Notes under the pieces: model-generated
What the model was told of the DNA's origin: nothing
Seen by the model: the letters and a program-made list of their open reading frames with translations, nothing else
Database searches by the model: none
Shown: in pieces, positions 32,653-38,814 of the stretch
How positions within the stretch are numbered: position 1 is the stretch's first letter
Layout of the letters: every line of letters starts with the position of its first letter
Made by a program: the position numbers and the translations under genes
From: Acetobacteraceae bacterium
GTDB lineage: Bacteria > Pseudomonadota > Alphaproteobacteria > Acetobacterales > Acetobacteraceae
Direction of reading: 5' to 3'
Length of the DNA stretch: 38,814 nt
Assembly: GCA_027487385.1 (NCBI GenBank)
Contig: JAIYDS010000005.1
Coordinates: forward strand, 1-38,814

Positions 32653-33765
32653 ATGGAATACATCTTCCTGCGCAACGCCCATTGGCTTTCCATCGCGCTC
32701 CAGATCCGCGCGCATCATCACGCCATGGGCGCCCCTGCCCTGCTGCTCTGCGCGCCCTCGCTCCGTCCCATCCTGGAGGAGATCGGCCTGCGCCCCGGCG
32801 CCGATTTCCTCACGATGGAGGGATTCGCCACGGAAATGCAGGCGGCACCACCCACTTCCCTGCGCCTCACCCTGCATCACCACAAGGCCAGCCTGGAGGA
32901 TTGGGCGCGGCTGGCACCGCTGCTGCCGGCCGGGCTCGCGCCGACGCTCTCGTTCTTCGTGGATGGCTACAGCAACCTGACCATGCACCACCGGGAGATC
33001 AGCGCCTTCCTCGGCGAAAACCCGACGCTCCGGCGCGGCGCGATGCTGTATTTCGATGTGATCCCGCCGGATTCGGCCTGGTTCGGGGCGGGTTTCGAGC
33101 TGCTGAAGATCGCCTCCGTCCATCTTCGCGCCATGGCCGAGCTGCCCTATTTCCTCGCCGCCTCCGAGGCGGCCACCGCGCGCTGCCTGGCCGACGCGAA
33201 GGGCAGGCCGATCCTGCTGGTGATGCTGCGTCCCTGGGGAAGCGCGTCCTTCCATGGCGGGCAGCTCAAGCTGGAGGCACCGGTCGAGCCTCTGGTCCAG
33301 CTGGTGCTGGGGCTGCACCAGGCCGTCGCCGCGCATCTGCGGGAGGATCCGCACCTGGTCATCCGCCCGGATGGGCGTGATCCGGCGCTCATGGCCGCCT
33401 TCTCGGAGCGTTTCGCGCGAACCGCCACCCCCGCGACGGATATGACGGGGCTCTGGCCGGCCCATCTCTCGATGGACCCCTTCCTCACCAATTTCCCGGC
33501 GATGGCGGGCGGGGCAAAGCTGCTGGTCGCGGCGCTCGACTCCACGGCCAGCCTGCCCTTTCTGCGGCTTGGCCTCGGCCAGCGCCATTATTTCGGCGCG
33601 CCGCTGGCCCTCACCGAGGCGCTGTTCCGCGACACCCCCACCGCCATGCCGCGGCTGCGCGACAAGCTGACGACGCTGGAACGGCACACGCGGGCAATTG
33701 CGGCGGAGCGGCCGATCGCGATCGAGCGGCTGGATCCGCTGCTGTTCTGCGCCCGGCCCATGTGA
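32653..33765 (+). CDS. Unrecognised 370-residue protein, possible glycosyltransferase
   Basis: No family was recognised with confidence. A very strong ribosome site (GGAGGGAGGAA) fixes the ATG at 32653. There is no signal peptide or membrane helix. The N-terminal strand-helix MEYIFLRNAHWLSIALQIRAHHH, a central FFVDGYSNLTMHH and a C-terminal KLLVAALDSTASLPFLRLGLGQRHYFG are arranged like a two-domain GT-B fold. The last is reminiscent of the SS/T-rich loop of polysialyltransferase-like enzymes, but the KPHP-type motif is missing (IRPDGRD stands near that place). Its position near a CMP-sugar enzyme and a GT2 makes a transferase attractive. The gene ends at a bidirectional terminator-like palindrome. 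Confidence 0.75.
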   Translation: MEYIFLRNAHWLSIALQIRAHHHAMGAPALLLCAPSLRPILEEIGLRPGADFLTMEGFATEMQAAPPTSLRLTLHHHKASLEDWARLAPLLPAGLAPTLSFFVDGYSNLTMHHREISAFLGENPTLRRGAMLYFDVIPPDSAWFGAGFELLKIASVHLRAMAELPYFLAASEAATARCLADAKGRPILLVMLRPWGSASFHGGQLKLEAPVEPLVQLVLGLHQAVAAHLREDPHLVIRPDGRDPALMAAFSERFARTATPATDMTGLWPAHLSMDPFLTNFPAMAGGAKLLVAALDSTASLPFLRLGLGQRHYFGAPLALTEALFRDTPTAMPRLRDKLTTLERHTRAIAAERPIAIERLDPLLFCARPM

Positions 33766-33775
33766 AAAAAAAATG

Positions 33776-33858
33776 GGCCTCCGGCGGCTGGGGCCGAGGC
33801 CGCAGACCCCTTTCCATGGAATGGGGTCTGGGGTCCGTGACCCCAGCCGCCGGAGGCC
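33776..33858. repeat. Dispersed palindromic element, copy 3 (bidirectional terminator)
   Basis: Left arm GGCCTCCGGCGGCTGGGGCC (33776-33795) is identical to that of copy 1. Right arm CCCCAGCCGCCGGAGGCC (33841-33858) matches it over 18 bases. Inside, AGACCCC (33804-33810) and GGGGTCT (33823-33829) form a second hairpin around TTCCATGGAA. A nine-A run precedes the element and five Ts follow, so it can terminate in both directions between the convergent genes ending at 33765 and 33865. Confidence 0.9.
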
Positions 33859-33864
33859 TTTTTC

Positions 33865-34332
33865 TTAAAGCCCCTTGGCGGCTTCCATCACCTGCGCCGC
33901 ATGCGCCTCCGGCTTCACCTTGCGCCAGATGGCCGCGATCTTGCCATCGGCGCCGACCAGGAAGCTCGTGCGCTCCATCCCCATGTATTTCTTGCCATAC
34001 ATGCTCTTCTCGACCCAGGTGCCATAGGCCGTCGCCACCTTCTGGTCGGCGTCGCTGGCAAGCGGGAAGGTCAAATTGTACTTGGCCGCGAATTTCTCGA
34101 TGGGCGGCATGGCGTCGGGGCTGATGCCGATCACCTCCAGCCCGATCTTGCCCAGGGCCGGCAGTGCCTCCTGGATGCCGCAGGCTTGCTTGGTGCAGCC
34201 GGGCGTATCGGCCTTGGGATAGAAATACAGCAGATAGGGCTTGCCCTTCAGATCCTTGGAGCTGACGGTGCGCCCGCCCGAGGCCGGCATGGTGAAAGCC
34301 GGCGCCTTGGCGCCGACGGCGAGTTCGCTCAT
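33865..34332 (-). CDS. bcp: Thioredoxin-dependent thiol peroxidase (peroxiredoxin Bcp/PrxQ)
   Basis: A 155-residue peroxiredoxin that reduces peroxides with electrons from thioredoxin. The peroxidatic cysteine is C46 in DTPGCTKQACGIQ, and the resolving cysteine C51 lies five residues on, the atypical 2-Cys arrangement of the BCP/PrxQ group. The conserved arginine is in GMERTSFLVG near 120. AGGAG lies eight bases before the ATG at 34332; the GTG just upstream is unlikely. It is the last of several minus-strand genes and ends at the terminator-like palindrome. Its function is ordinary cytoplasmic oxidative-stress defence. Confidence 0.95.
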   Translation of the reverse strand: MSELAVGAKAPAFTMPASGGRTVSSKDLKGKPYLLYFYPKADTPGCTKQACGIQEALPALGKIGLEVIGISPDAMPPIEKFAAKYNLTFPLASDADQKVATAYGTWVEKSMYGKKYMGMERTSFLVGADGKIAAIWRKVKPEAHAAQVMEAAKGL

Positions 34333-34386
34333 CACTTCATCTCCTGGATTGCGGATGGATGTGAGATGCGGCGGGCGCGGCCGGCT

Positions 34387-35025
34387 TCAAGCACCCAGCA
34401 CGCGGCGCAGCTTCCGCACCGCGCTCTCGGGCGTGGAAAACACGCGCTTGCCCGTCGCTTCGGCCACCATCGGCGCCACATGCGCCAGGCTGAACTGGCC
34501 GAGCGCGATCACGTCGCAATCCGCGAGATTCATGGCCGCCGCCACGGCCAGCCGGTCATGCCCCGCCACATCGCCGGCATCGAGGGCCGCCAGCGCGCCC
34601 TCGGCCAGCTGTGGCACCACAGTCAGCCCGGCCGGGAATTCCGGCGGCATGGAGGTGAGCGTGCCCGGGAAGGTCGCCAGCAAGCCGATGCGCTGCGCGC
34701 CGGAGGCCAGGATTTCCTCGATCATCGCCTCATTGGGCTTCAGCACCGGCATTGTGGGATGATCGGCCGCCACCGCCTCGATGCAGGGGCCGAAGGCCGA
34801 ACAGGTGAAGAGGATGGCAGCCGAACCGGTGCCCACCGCGTAATCGCCCAGGGTGCGGAAGCGGGCCGTCATCGCGGGGGTAAGCTGCCCCTCGCGCGCC
34901 AGGTCGGCCGAGAGGCTGTCATCCAGCAGGTTCATCAGCGTCTGGCCGGGCCAGAGCCGGGCGAAGGCGGCCTCGATCGGCGGGGGCGAGTGGCGCAGCG
35001 CGTGGATCAGCGTGATGCGGGCCAT
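34387..35025 (-). CDS. Aspartate/glutamate racemase family protein, one catalytic cysteine
   Basis: A 212-residue protein with the Asp/Glu/hydantoin racemase fold. The first catalytic cysteine is present in AILFTCSAFGPC near residue 75. At the second site, where racemases have a CTG/CTH motif, the sequence reads CDVIALGQFSLA near 170-180, so the second cysteine is replaced. That argues against a two-base racemase and fits a decarboxylase, isomerase or other one-cysteine relative; arylmalonate decarboxylase shows that such changes occur in the fold. It follows the small secreted-protein gene by three bases on the same strand, so the two are probably co-transcribed. The substrate is unknown. 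Confidence 0.82.
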   Translation of the reverse strand: MARITLIHALRHSPPPIEAAFARLWPGQTLMNLLDDSLSADLAREGQLTPAMTARFRTLGDYAVGTGSAAILFTCSAFGPCIEAVAADHPTMPVLKPNEAMIEEILASGAQRIGLLATFPGTLTSMPPEFPAGLTVVPQLAEGALAALDAGDVAGHDRLAVAAAMNLADCDVIALGQFSLAHVAPMVAEATGKRVFSTPESAVRKLRRVLGA

Positions 35026-35028
35026 GTC

Positions 35029-35475
35029 TCAGCTCGTCTTGCAGCGGCGCAGCGGGCCGGGGAATTCGACGCAGCCGGCCAGCAGCACCTCGTCCGGGCC
35101 GCGGCGCTGCACGCGCAGCAGGTTGGGGTTGCCATCGCAGCCAAAGCCGATTTCCACCGGCAGCCGCCCCTGCACCGGCACCAGGCGGAATTCCAGGCCA
35201 TCGGGCGTCAGCCCCACCGTCTCGATGGCGCGTTGGCGATAGGCGAAGTCAAGGCTGGAGACGCGCATGATGAGGTCACGCATCACGATCAGCGAGACAT
35301 TGCCGAAGCAGCCCGGGCCCACCGTGTCCACGGCCGGGAAGATGCCGCCGGTCCAGCTGCCGAACATCCATTCATGGGGCGGGCCCTGCCGGGGCTGGGC
35401 GGCGGCGGGAAGGATCAGGGCGGGCGTGGCAAGCAGGCCCGAGAGGGCCGGGATCAGAGAACGGCGTGGCAGCAT
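35029..35475 (-). CDS. Small secreted protein of unknown function
   Basis: A 148-residue protein with signal peptide MLPRRSLIPALSGLLATPALILPAAAQ and no family I can name. The mature part is beta-rich and has a GSWTGGIFPAV motif near 40 and cysteines near 55, 115, 135 and 145, which could form two disulfides; this suggests a small periplasmic beta-barrel or lipocalin-like protein. The start at 35475 coincides with the signal peptide; the frame is open to 35628, but only through the MFS gene. It sits between the MFS transporter and the racemase-family gene on the same strand, so it may bind the same metabolite. Confidence 0.7.
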   Translation of the reverse strand: MLPRRSLIPALSGLLATPALILPAAAQPRQGPPHEWMFGSWTGGIFPAVDTVGPGCFGNVSLIVMRDLIMRVSSLDFAYRQRAIETVGLTPDGLEFRLVPVQGRLPVEIGFGCDGNPNLLRVQRRGPDEVLLAGCVEFPGPLRRCKTS

Positions 35476-35501
35476 GGGGGCCAACTCCAGGGGACAGGGA
35501 T

Positions 35502-36740
35502 TCAACGGCTTGTAGCCCCTTGCGGTGGCGGCGTCAGGCCCGGCCCCGAGGCGGCGGCCTTGGGACCATCCTTCACCGGAATATGCATCAGCGCGGCAAA
35601 GGCGGCGCCGGCGATGCAGATGCTCCACATCAGGTCATAGCTGCCGGTGCGGTCGAAGATGTAGCCGCCGAGGAAGGCACCGGCGAAGCCGCCCAGCTGA
35701 TGGCCCACGAAGACCAGGCCGAACATCGTTGCCAGCCAGCGCGTGCCGAAATTCCGCGCCATGAGCGCCACCGTGGGCGGGATGGTGGAGAGCCAGAGGA
35801 GGCCCATGAAGGCCGAGAAGATCAGCACGCTGGTCGTCGTCTTCTCGGCGAAGAGGAAGACCGTCATCAGCACGCCGCGGCCGGCATAGATGATGATCAG
35901 CAATTCCCGCCGCTTCCAGCGCTGCGACAATTCGCCCGACGCCAGGGCGCCCATGATGTTGAACAGCCCGATCAGCGCGATGGCCGCAGCACCCACCGAG
36001 GCCGGCAGATGGCAGGTGGCGACGAAGCCCGGCAGATGCACCGCCAGGAAGCTGACATGCAGCCCGCAGACCGAGAAGCCGAAGAAGATGAACCAGAAGG
36101 TGGGCGAGGTCATGCCGCTTTTCAGCGCCTGCATCGCCGTCTGGTCATCCTGGCCGGGCTTGGGCGGCGCGGGGCGCCCATCCAGCGGCAGGGCGAGCGG
36201 GATCATCAGCAGGGCGGCGCCGGCCAGCAGATAGAGCGCCCCCTCCCACCCCGCCAGGTTGATGCCAAGCTGCGCCAGCGGCACCACGGCGAATTGCCCG
36301 AAGCTCGACCCCGCCGTGCCGAGGCCGACCGCGCGTCCGCGCAGATGGTCCGGCAGCAGCCGCGTCAGGCTGGCATTGATCACCGGCATGCCGGCGGCGG
36401 AGACCGCCACCCCCATGACGATACCGGCGAAGAAGGTGAACATCGGCAGGCCCTGGCTGAGCGCCATGCCAAGGATGCCGATGCAATAGAGCGCCGCACC
36501 GCCCATGATCACGGCGCGCCCGCCGATGCGGTCGGCCACCTGGCCTATCACCGGCTGGGCGAAGCCGTTCAGCAGCACCTGCAGCGCGATGGCAAAGGCG
36601 AAGCCCGAGCTGGACCAGCCCATGGCCTGGGTCATCGGCGCCAGGAAGAGCCCGAAGCTCTGGCGCAGCCCGGTGGCCAGCGCCGCGCAGATGACGGCGC
36701 AGGCGATCAGCATCCCGGCACCGCGGGGGGTGGCAAGCAT
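35502..36740 (-). CDS. MFS transporter
   Basis: A 412-residue inner-membrane transporter of the major facilitator superfamily with about 12 hydrophobic helices. The loop 2-3 signature is GQVADRIGGRAVIMGG near residue 65; the central cytoplasmic loop (about 190-205, DGRPAPPKPGQDDQT) separates the two halves. The first helix motif LRQSFGLFLAPMTQAMGWSSSGFAFA is typical of the oxalate/formate antiporter and monocarboxylate group, so an organic acid is the likely cargo. It may form a short operon with the secreted protein and the racemase-family enzyme downstream (gaps 26 and 3 bp), together suggesting uptake and conversion of a small acid. Confidence 0.88.
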   Translation of the reverse strand: MLATPRGAGMLIACAVICAALATGLRQSFGLFLAPMTQAMGWSSSGFAFAIALQVLLNGFAQPVIGQVADRIGGRAVIMGGAALYCIGILGMALSQGLPMFTFFAGIVMGVAVSAAGMPVINASLTRLLPDHLRGRAVGLGTAGSSFGQFAVVPLAQLGINLAGWEGALYLLAGAALLMIPLALPLDGRPAPPKPGQDDQTAMQALKSGMTSPTFWFIFFGFSVCGLHVSFLAVHLPGFVATCHLPASVGAAAIALIGLFNIMGALASGELSQRWKRRELLIIIYAGRGVLMTVFLFAEKTTTSVLIFSAFMGLLWLSTIPPTVALMARNFGTRWLATMFGLVFVGHQLGGFAGAFLGGYIFDRTGSYDLMWSICIAGAAFAALMHIPVKDGPKAAASGPGLTPPPQGATSR

Positions 36741-36782
36741 GGGCGGACTCCCAGAAGGTCAGGGAGTGTTCCATGCCGGGAT

Positions 36783-36817
36783 GGGACGCCGCAAACGCGC
36801 CTGGCGCATGGCGTCCC
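36783..36817 (-). terminator. Two-tier hairpin between globin and MFS genes
   Basis: GGGACGCC (36783-36790) pairs with GGCGTCCC (36810-36817), and the loop holds a perfect inner palindrome, GCGCC-T-GGCGC (36797-36807). It follows the globin stop on the minus strand and precedes the MFS gene. No T-run is present, so it is either a Rho-assisted end or an attenuator. Confidence 0.4.
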
Positions 36818-36836
36818 TTCCAGCCATGCGCAGCAA

Positions 36837-37259
36837 TCAGGCCGCTCTCACGCGATAGGCGGCATCGGTCATCACATCGGCGAGGACCGCGAAGGCTTCC
36901 GCCCAGGCATCCTCCACTTCCGGCGTGAAATGCTCGCCCAGCCCCTGGCGCAGCGTCCATTGCAGGGCCGCGCCGACGCTCGCGTAATGCTCCCGCTCCA
37001 CGCCATAGGCGACATGGCGGCGGGCCATGTCACACAGCCGGGGAACCAGGATTTCCGGCCGCTCCAGTGTCGCCACGGCCATGCCCAGCGCCTGCATGAG
37101 CTTGGCGCCCTGGGCCGCCATGTCCGTGCCGGCGAAAAGCGGGCGGGTGCTGGGATCGGTCTCCATGAGACGTCGATAGAACAGGGCTGCGGCTGGCTCG
37201 GCCATGGGGGCCAGGCGGGCGAAGCTGCCGCGCAGGAGGGCAATGCGATGCGGTTCCAT
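36837..37259 (-). CDS. Single-domain bacterial haemoglobin
   Basis: A 140-residue globin of the flavohaemoglobin/Vitreoscilla type without a reductase domain. The B-C helices begin RIALLRGSFARLAPMAEPAAALFYRRL. The CD phenylalanine is in TRPLFAG, a glutamine near 50 (MAAQGAKL) is in the distal helix, and the proximal haem histidine is in ARRHVAYGVEREHY near 82. It binds oxygen or nitric oxide; detoxification of NO or oxygen supply are the usual roles, with electrons from a separate reductase. AAGGAA precedes the ATG at 37259. No NO-regulator site was recognised upstream. It is divergent from queA. Confidence 0.9.
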   Translation of the reverse strand: MEPHRIALLRGSFARLAPMAEPAAALFYRRLMETDPSTRPLFAGTDMAAQGAKLMQALGMAVATLERPEILVPRLCDMARRHVAYGVEREHYASVGAALQWTLRQGLGEHFTPEVEDAWAEAFAVLADVMTDAAYRVRAA

Positions 37260-37412
37260 GCGAACATTCCTTATCCCTAACGAAACCCATCATGCGCTCC
37301 CTTCATGGCGGGATGATCGCGCGGCGATGGCAGATTTGTCGCGTCTGTCGCGCGGCCTCCATGGCAGCGCCCCGTTGCGCCCTTGGGCCGCCCGCGCTAC
37401 CGCCGCCGCGCC

Positions 37413-38465
37413 ATGTCCCTCTCGACCGATGACTTCGACTATGAATTGCCCGAGGCGCTGATCGCCCAGGCCCCCATCCGCCCGCGCGACGCGGCGCGGC
37501 TTCTGGTGGTGCGCGGCGAGAGCCTGGAGGATCGCGGCGTGCGGGACCTGCCCGCCCTGCTCGCCCCGGGCGATGTGATGGTGGTGAACGACACGCAGGT
37601 CATTCCCGCCCGCCTGCACGCCAGGCGCGGCGAGGCCAAGATCGAGATCATGTTGAACCGCGCCGAGGGCGATGGCAGTTGGCACGCGCTGATCCGCAAC
37701 GCGCGCCGCCTGCGCGTGGGCGATGAGGTGCGGATCGAGGGCGCAGACCTGACGGCCATCGTCCTGGAGAAGTTCGAAGGCGGTTCCGCGCGGCTGGATT
37801 TCGGGCGGGACCCAGCGAAGCTCGCCGCGGCGCTGGAACAGGCGGGCGAAATGCCCCTGCCCCCCTATATCCACCGCGAGACCCCGCGCGGCGAGGATCG
37901 CGCCGATTACCAGACCATCTTCGCCGCCCGCCCCGGCGCCGTCGCCGCGCCCACGGCCAGCCTGCATTTCACGCCCGAGATCCTGGCGGCGCTGGAGGCC
38001 CGCGGCGTGCAGCGCGCGACGGTGACGCTGCATGTCGGCGCCGGCACCTTCCTGCCCGTGCGCGAGGGTGATCCCCGCGCCCACAAGCTGCATCACGAAT
38101 GGTGCGAACTCACGCCCGAGGCCGCCGCCATCATCAACGCGGCCCGCGCCGAGGGGCGGCGCATCCTCTGCTGCGGCACCACCGCGCTGCGCCTGCTGGA
38201 GACGGCGGCACTCGGCATCACCGACCGGCGCGCCCCCATCCCGCCCTATCGCGGCCTGACCGACCTCTACATCCTGCCCGGCTTCGAATTCCGCGCGGCC
38301 GACCTGCTGATGACGAATTTCCATTTGCCGAAATCCACCCTGCTGATGCTGGTCTCGGCCTTCGCCGGGCAGGCGCGCATGCGCGCCGCCTATGCGCATG
38401 CCGTGGCCCAGGGCTATCGCTTCTTCTCCTACGGAGACGCCTCCTTGCTGCACCGCGCGCCATGA
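37413..38465 (+). CDS. queA: S-adenosylmethionine:tRNA ribosyltransferase-isomerase
   Basis: A 350-residue enzyme that moves the ribosyl part of S-adenosylmethionine onto 7-aminomethyl-7-deazaguanine in tRNA, giving epoxyqueuosine. Recognisable blocks are [25 protein letters not shown] at the N-terminus, [12 protein letters not shown] near 55, PLPPYIHR near 150, the DYQTIFA block, and [13 protein letters not shown] near 210 with a late [17 protein letters not shown]. The ATG at 37413 is set by the family's usual start; no ribosome site is clear. Its stop overlaps the tgt start by four bases (ATGA), the usual queA-tgt arrangement, though in pathway order Tgt acts first. Confidence 0.97.
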   Translation: MSLSTDDFDYELPEALIAQAPIRPRDAARLLVVRGESLEDRGVRDLPALLAPGDVMVVNDTQVIPARLHARRGEAKIEIMLNRAEGDGSWHALIRNARRLRVGDEVRIEGADLTAIVLEKFEGGSARLDFGRDPAKLAAALEQAGEMPLPPYIHRETPRGEDRADYQTIFAARPGAVAAPTASLHFTPEILAALEARGVQRATVTLHVGAGTFLPVREGDPRAHKLHHEWCELTPEAAAIINAARAEGRRILCCGTTALRLLETAALGITDRRAPIPPYRGLTDLYILPGFEFRAADLLMTNFHLPKSTLLMLVSAFAGQARMRAAYAHAVAQGYRFFSYGDASLLHRAP

Positions 38466-38814
38466 CGCTGCATTGGACCCACGCCGCGACCGATGGTCGC
38501 GCCCGCGCCGGCATGCTGCACACCGCCCATGGCGAGGTGCCCACGCCGGTCTTCATGCCCGTTGGCACCGCCGGCACGGTGAAGGCGATGACGGCGGATG
38601 CCGTGCGCTCCACCGGCGCGCGGATGGTGCTGGGCAACACCTATCACCTCATGCTGCGCCCCACCGCCGAGCGGGTGGATCGCCTGGGCGGGCTGCACCG
38701 CTTCATGGATTGGCACGGGCCGATCCTCACGGATTCCGGCGGCTTCCAGGTGATGAGCCTCTCCGGCCTTCGGAAGATGGATGAGGATGGCGTGACCTTC
38801 CAAAGCCATGTGGA
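38462..38814 (+). CDS. tgt: tRNA-guanine transglycosylase, N-terminal part
   Basis: The gene runs off the right edge; 117 codons are visible. It begins [19 protein letters not shown] and contains [26 protein letters not shown] and [11 protein letters not shown], the blocks of bacterial Tgt that hold preQ1 and the substrate-binding aspartate. Tgt swaps the wobble guanine of Asp, Asn, His and Tyr tRNAs for preQ1, the step before QueA. The zinc site lies in the missing C-terminal part. The start overlaps the queA stop (ATGA). Confidence 0.97.
   Translation, partial: MTLHWTHAATDGRARAGMLHTAHGEVPTPVFMPVGTAGTVKAMTADAVRSTGARMVLGNTYHLMLRPTAERVDRLGGLHRFMDWHGPILTDSGGFQVMSLSGLRKMDEDGVTFQSHV

Noticed and set aside
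32245..33687. A 480-codon minus-strand frame
   Set aside because: Gln/Arg/Gly-rich shadow of the 370-residue plus-strand gene, which has a strong ribosome site.
37337..37352. Direct repeat TGTCGCG, 9 bp apart, between globin and queA
   Set aside because: Short, GC-rich and not matching an operator I know; could be chance in this composition. No preQ1-riboswitch pattern was found in the same gap.
1..38814. CRISPR arrays, tRNA or rRNA genes, insertion sequences, integrases, toxin-antitoxin pairs
   Set aside because: No regular repeats, cloverleaf-like sequences, transposase motifs or paired small genes were seen on either strand.

Overview
The window is a compact, high-GC stretch of chromosome with almost no intergenic space. 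It points to an alphaproteobacterium of the Acetobacteraceae (Roseomonas-like). The reasons are three solitary Bug/TctC-type solute receptors, a CoxL-like molybdoenzyme, a CHAD protein, a DUF6134-like protein, an Fe-S photolyase, and a GAAC-N7-GAAC LexA-type box of the alphaproteobacterial pattern. I see no tRNA, rRNA, CRISPR array, IS element or prophage. No stretch over 300 bp lacks a gene.

Layout. (1) 1-1900 +: the end of a polyprenyl-phosphate sugar transferase, an ArnE/F-like small membrane protein and a Bug receptor, chained by overlapping stops and starts. (2) 1910-7716: class II aldolase, GNAT acetyltransferase, a solitary CoxL-type molybdopterin subunit and a chemoreceptor. (3) 7791-9595 -: an iron operon of Fe(III)-binding protein, bacterioferritin-associated ferredoxin (a 56-residue gene, easily missed) and bacterioferritin, behind two Fur-like operators. 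(4) 9626-10414: HpcH/HpaI aldolase. (5) 10495-17493: the four-gene ATP-ligase / MBL exonuclease / Lhr-type helicase / PdeM phosphoesterase repair set. Here it is split by a Bug receptor gene and a strong palindromic terminator, and a LexA-type box sits in the 45-bp divergent promoter. (6) 17471-25127: FAS1 protein, class I photolyase plus phosphoesterase, creatininase, Bug receptor, and an SDR / DUF6134-like / Fe-S photolyase operon. (7) 25257-29254: SixA-like phosphatase, CHAD protein, secreted nuclease, citrate synthase. (8) 29355-33765: a surface-glycan-like patch with a cytidylyltransferase-RraA fusion, a GT2 glycosyltransferase, an AT-richer orphan gene and an unrecognised 370-residue protein. 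(9) 33865-38814: Bcp peroxiredoxin, racemase-family protein, secreted orphan, MFS transporter, globin, then queA-tgt for queuosine tRNA modification (tgt runs off the window).

Themes. From 10.5 to 24 kb the window is rich in DNA repair: the four-gene set and two photolyases from different families. A 20-bp palindromic arm recurs at three intergenic sites where it forms terminator-like hairpins, two of them between convergent genes.

The strongest candidates for something undescribed are the cytidylyltransferase-RraA fusion with its neighbours, and the split, probably SOS-controlled repair cluster. All functions are read from sequence motifs alone; no database search was possible.
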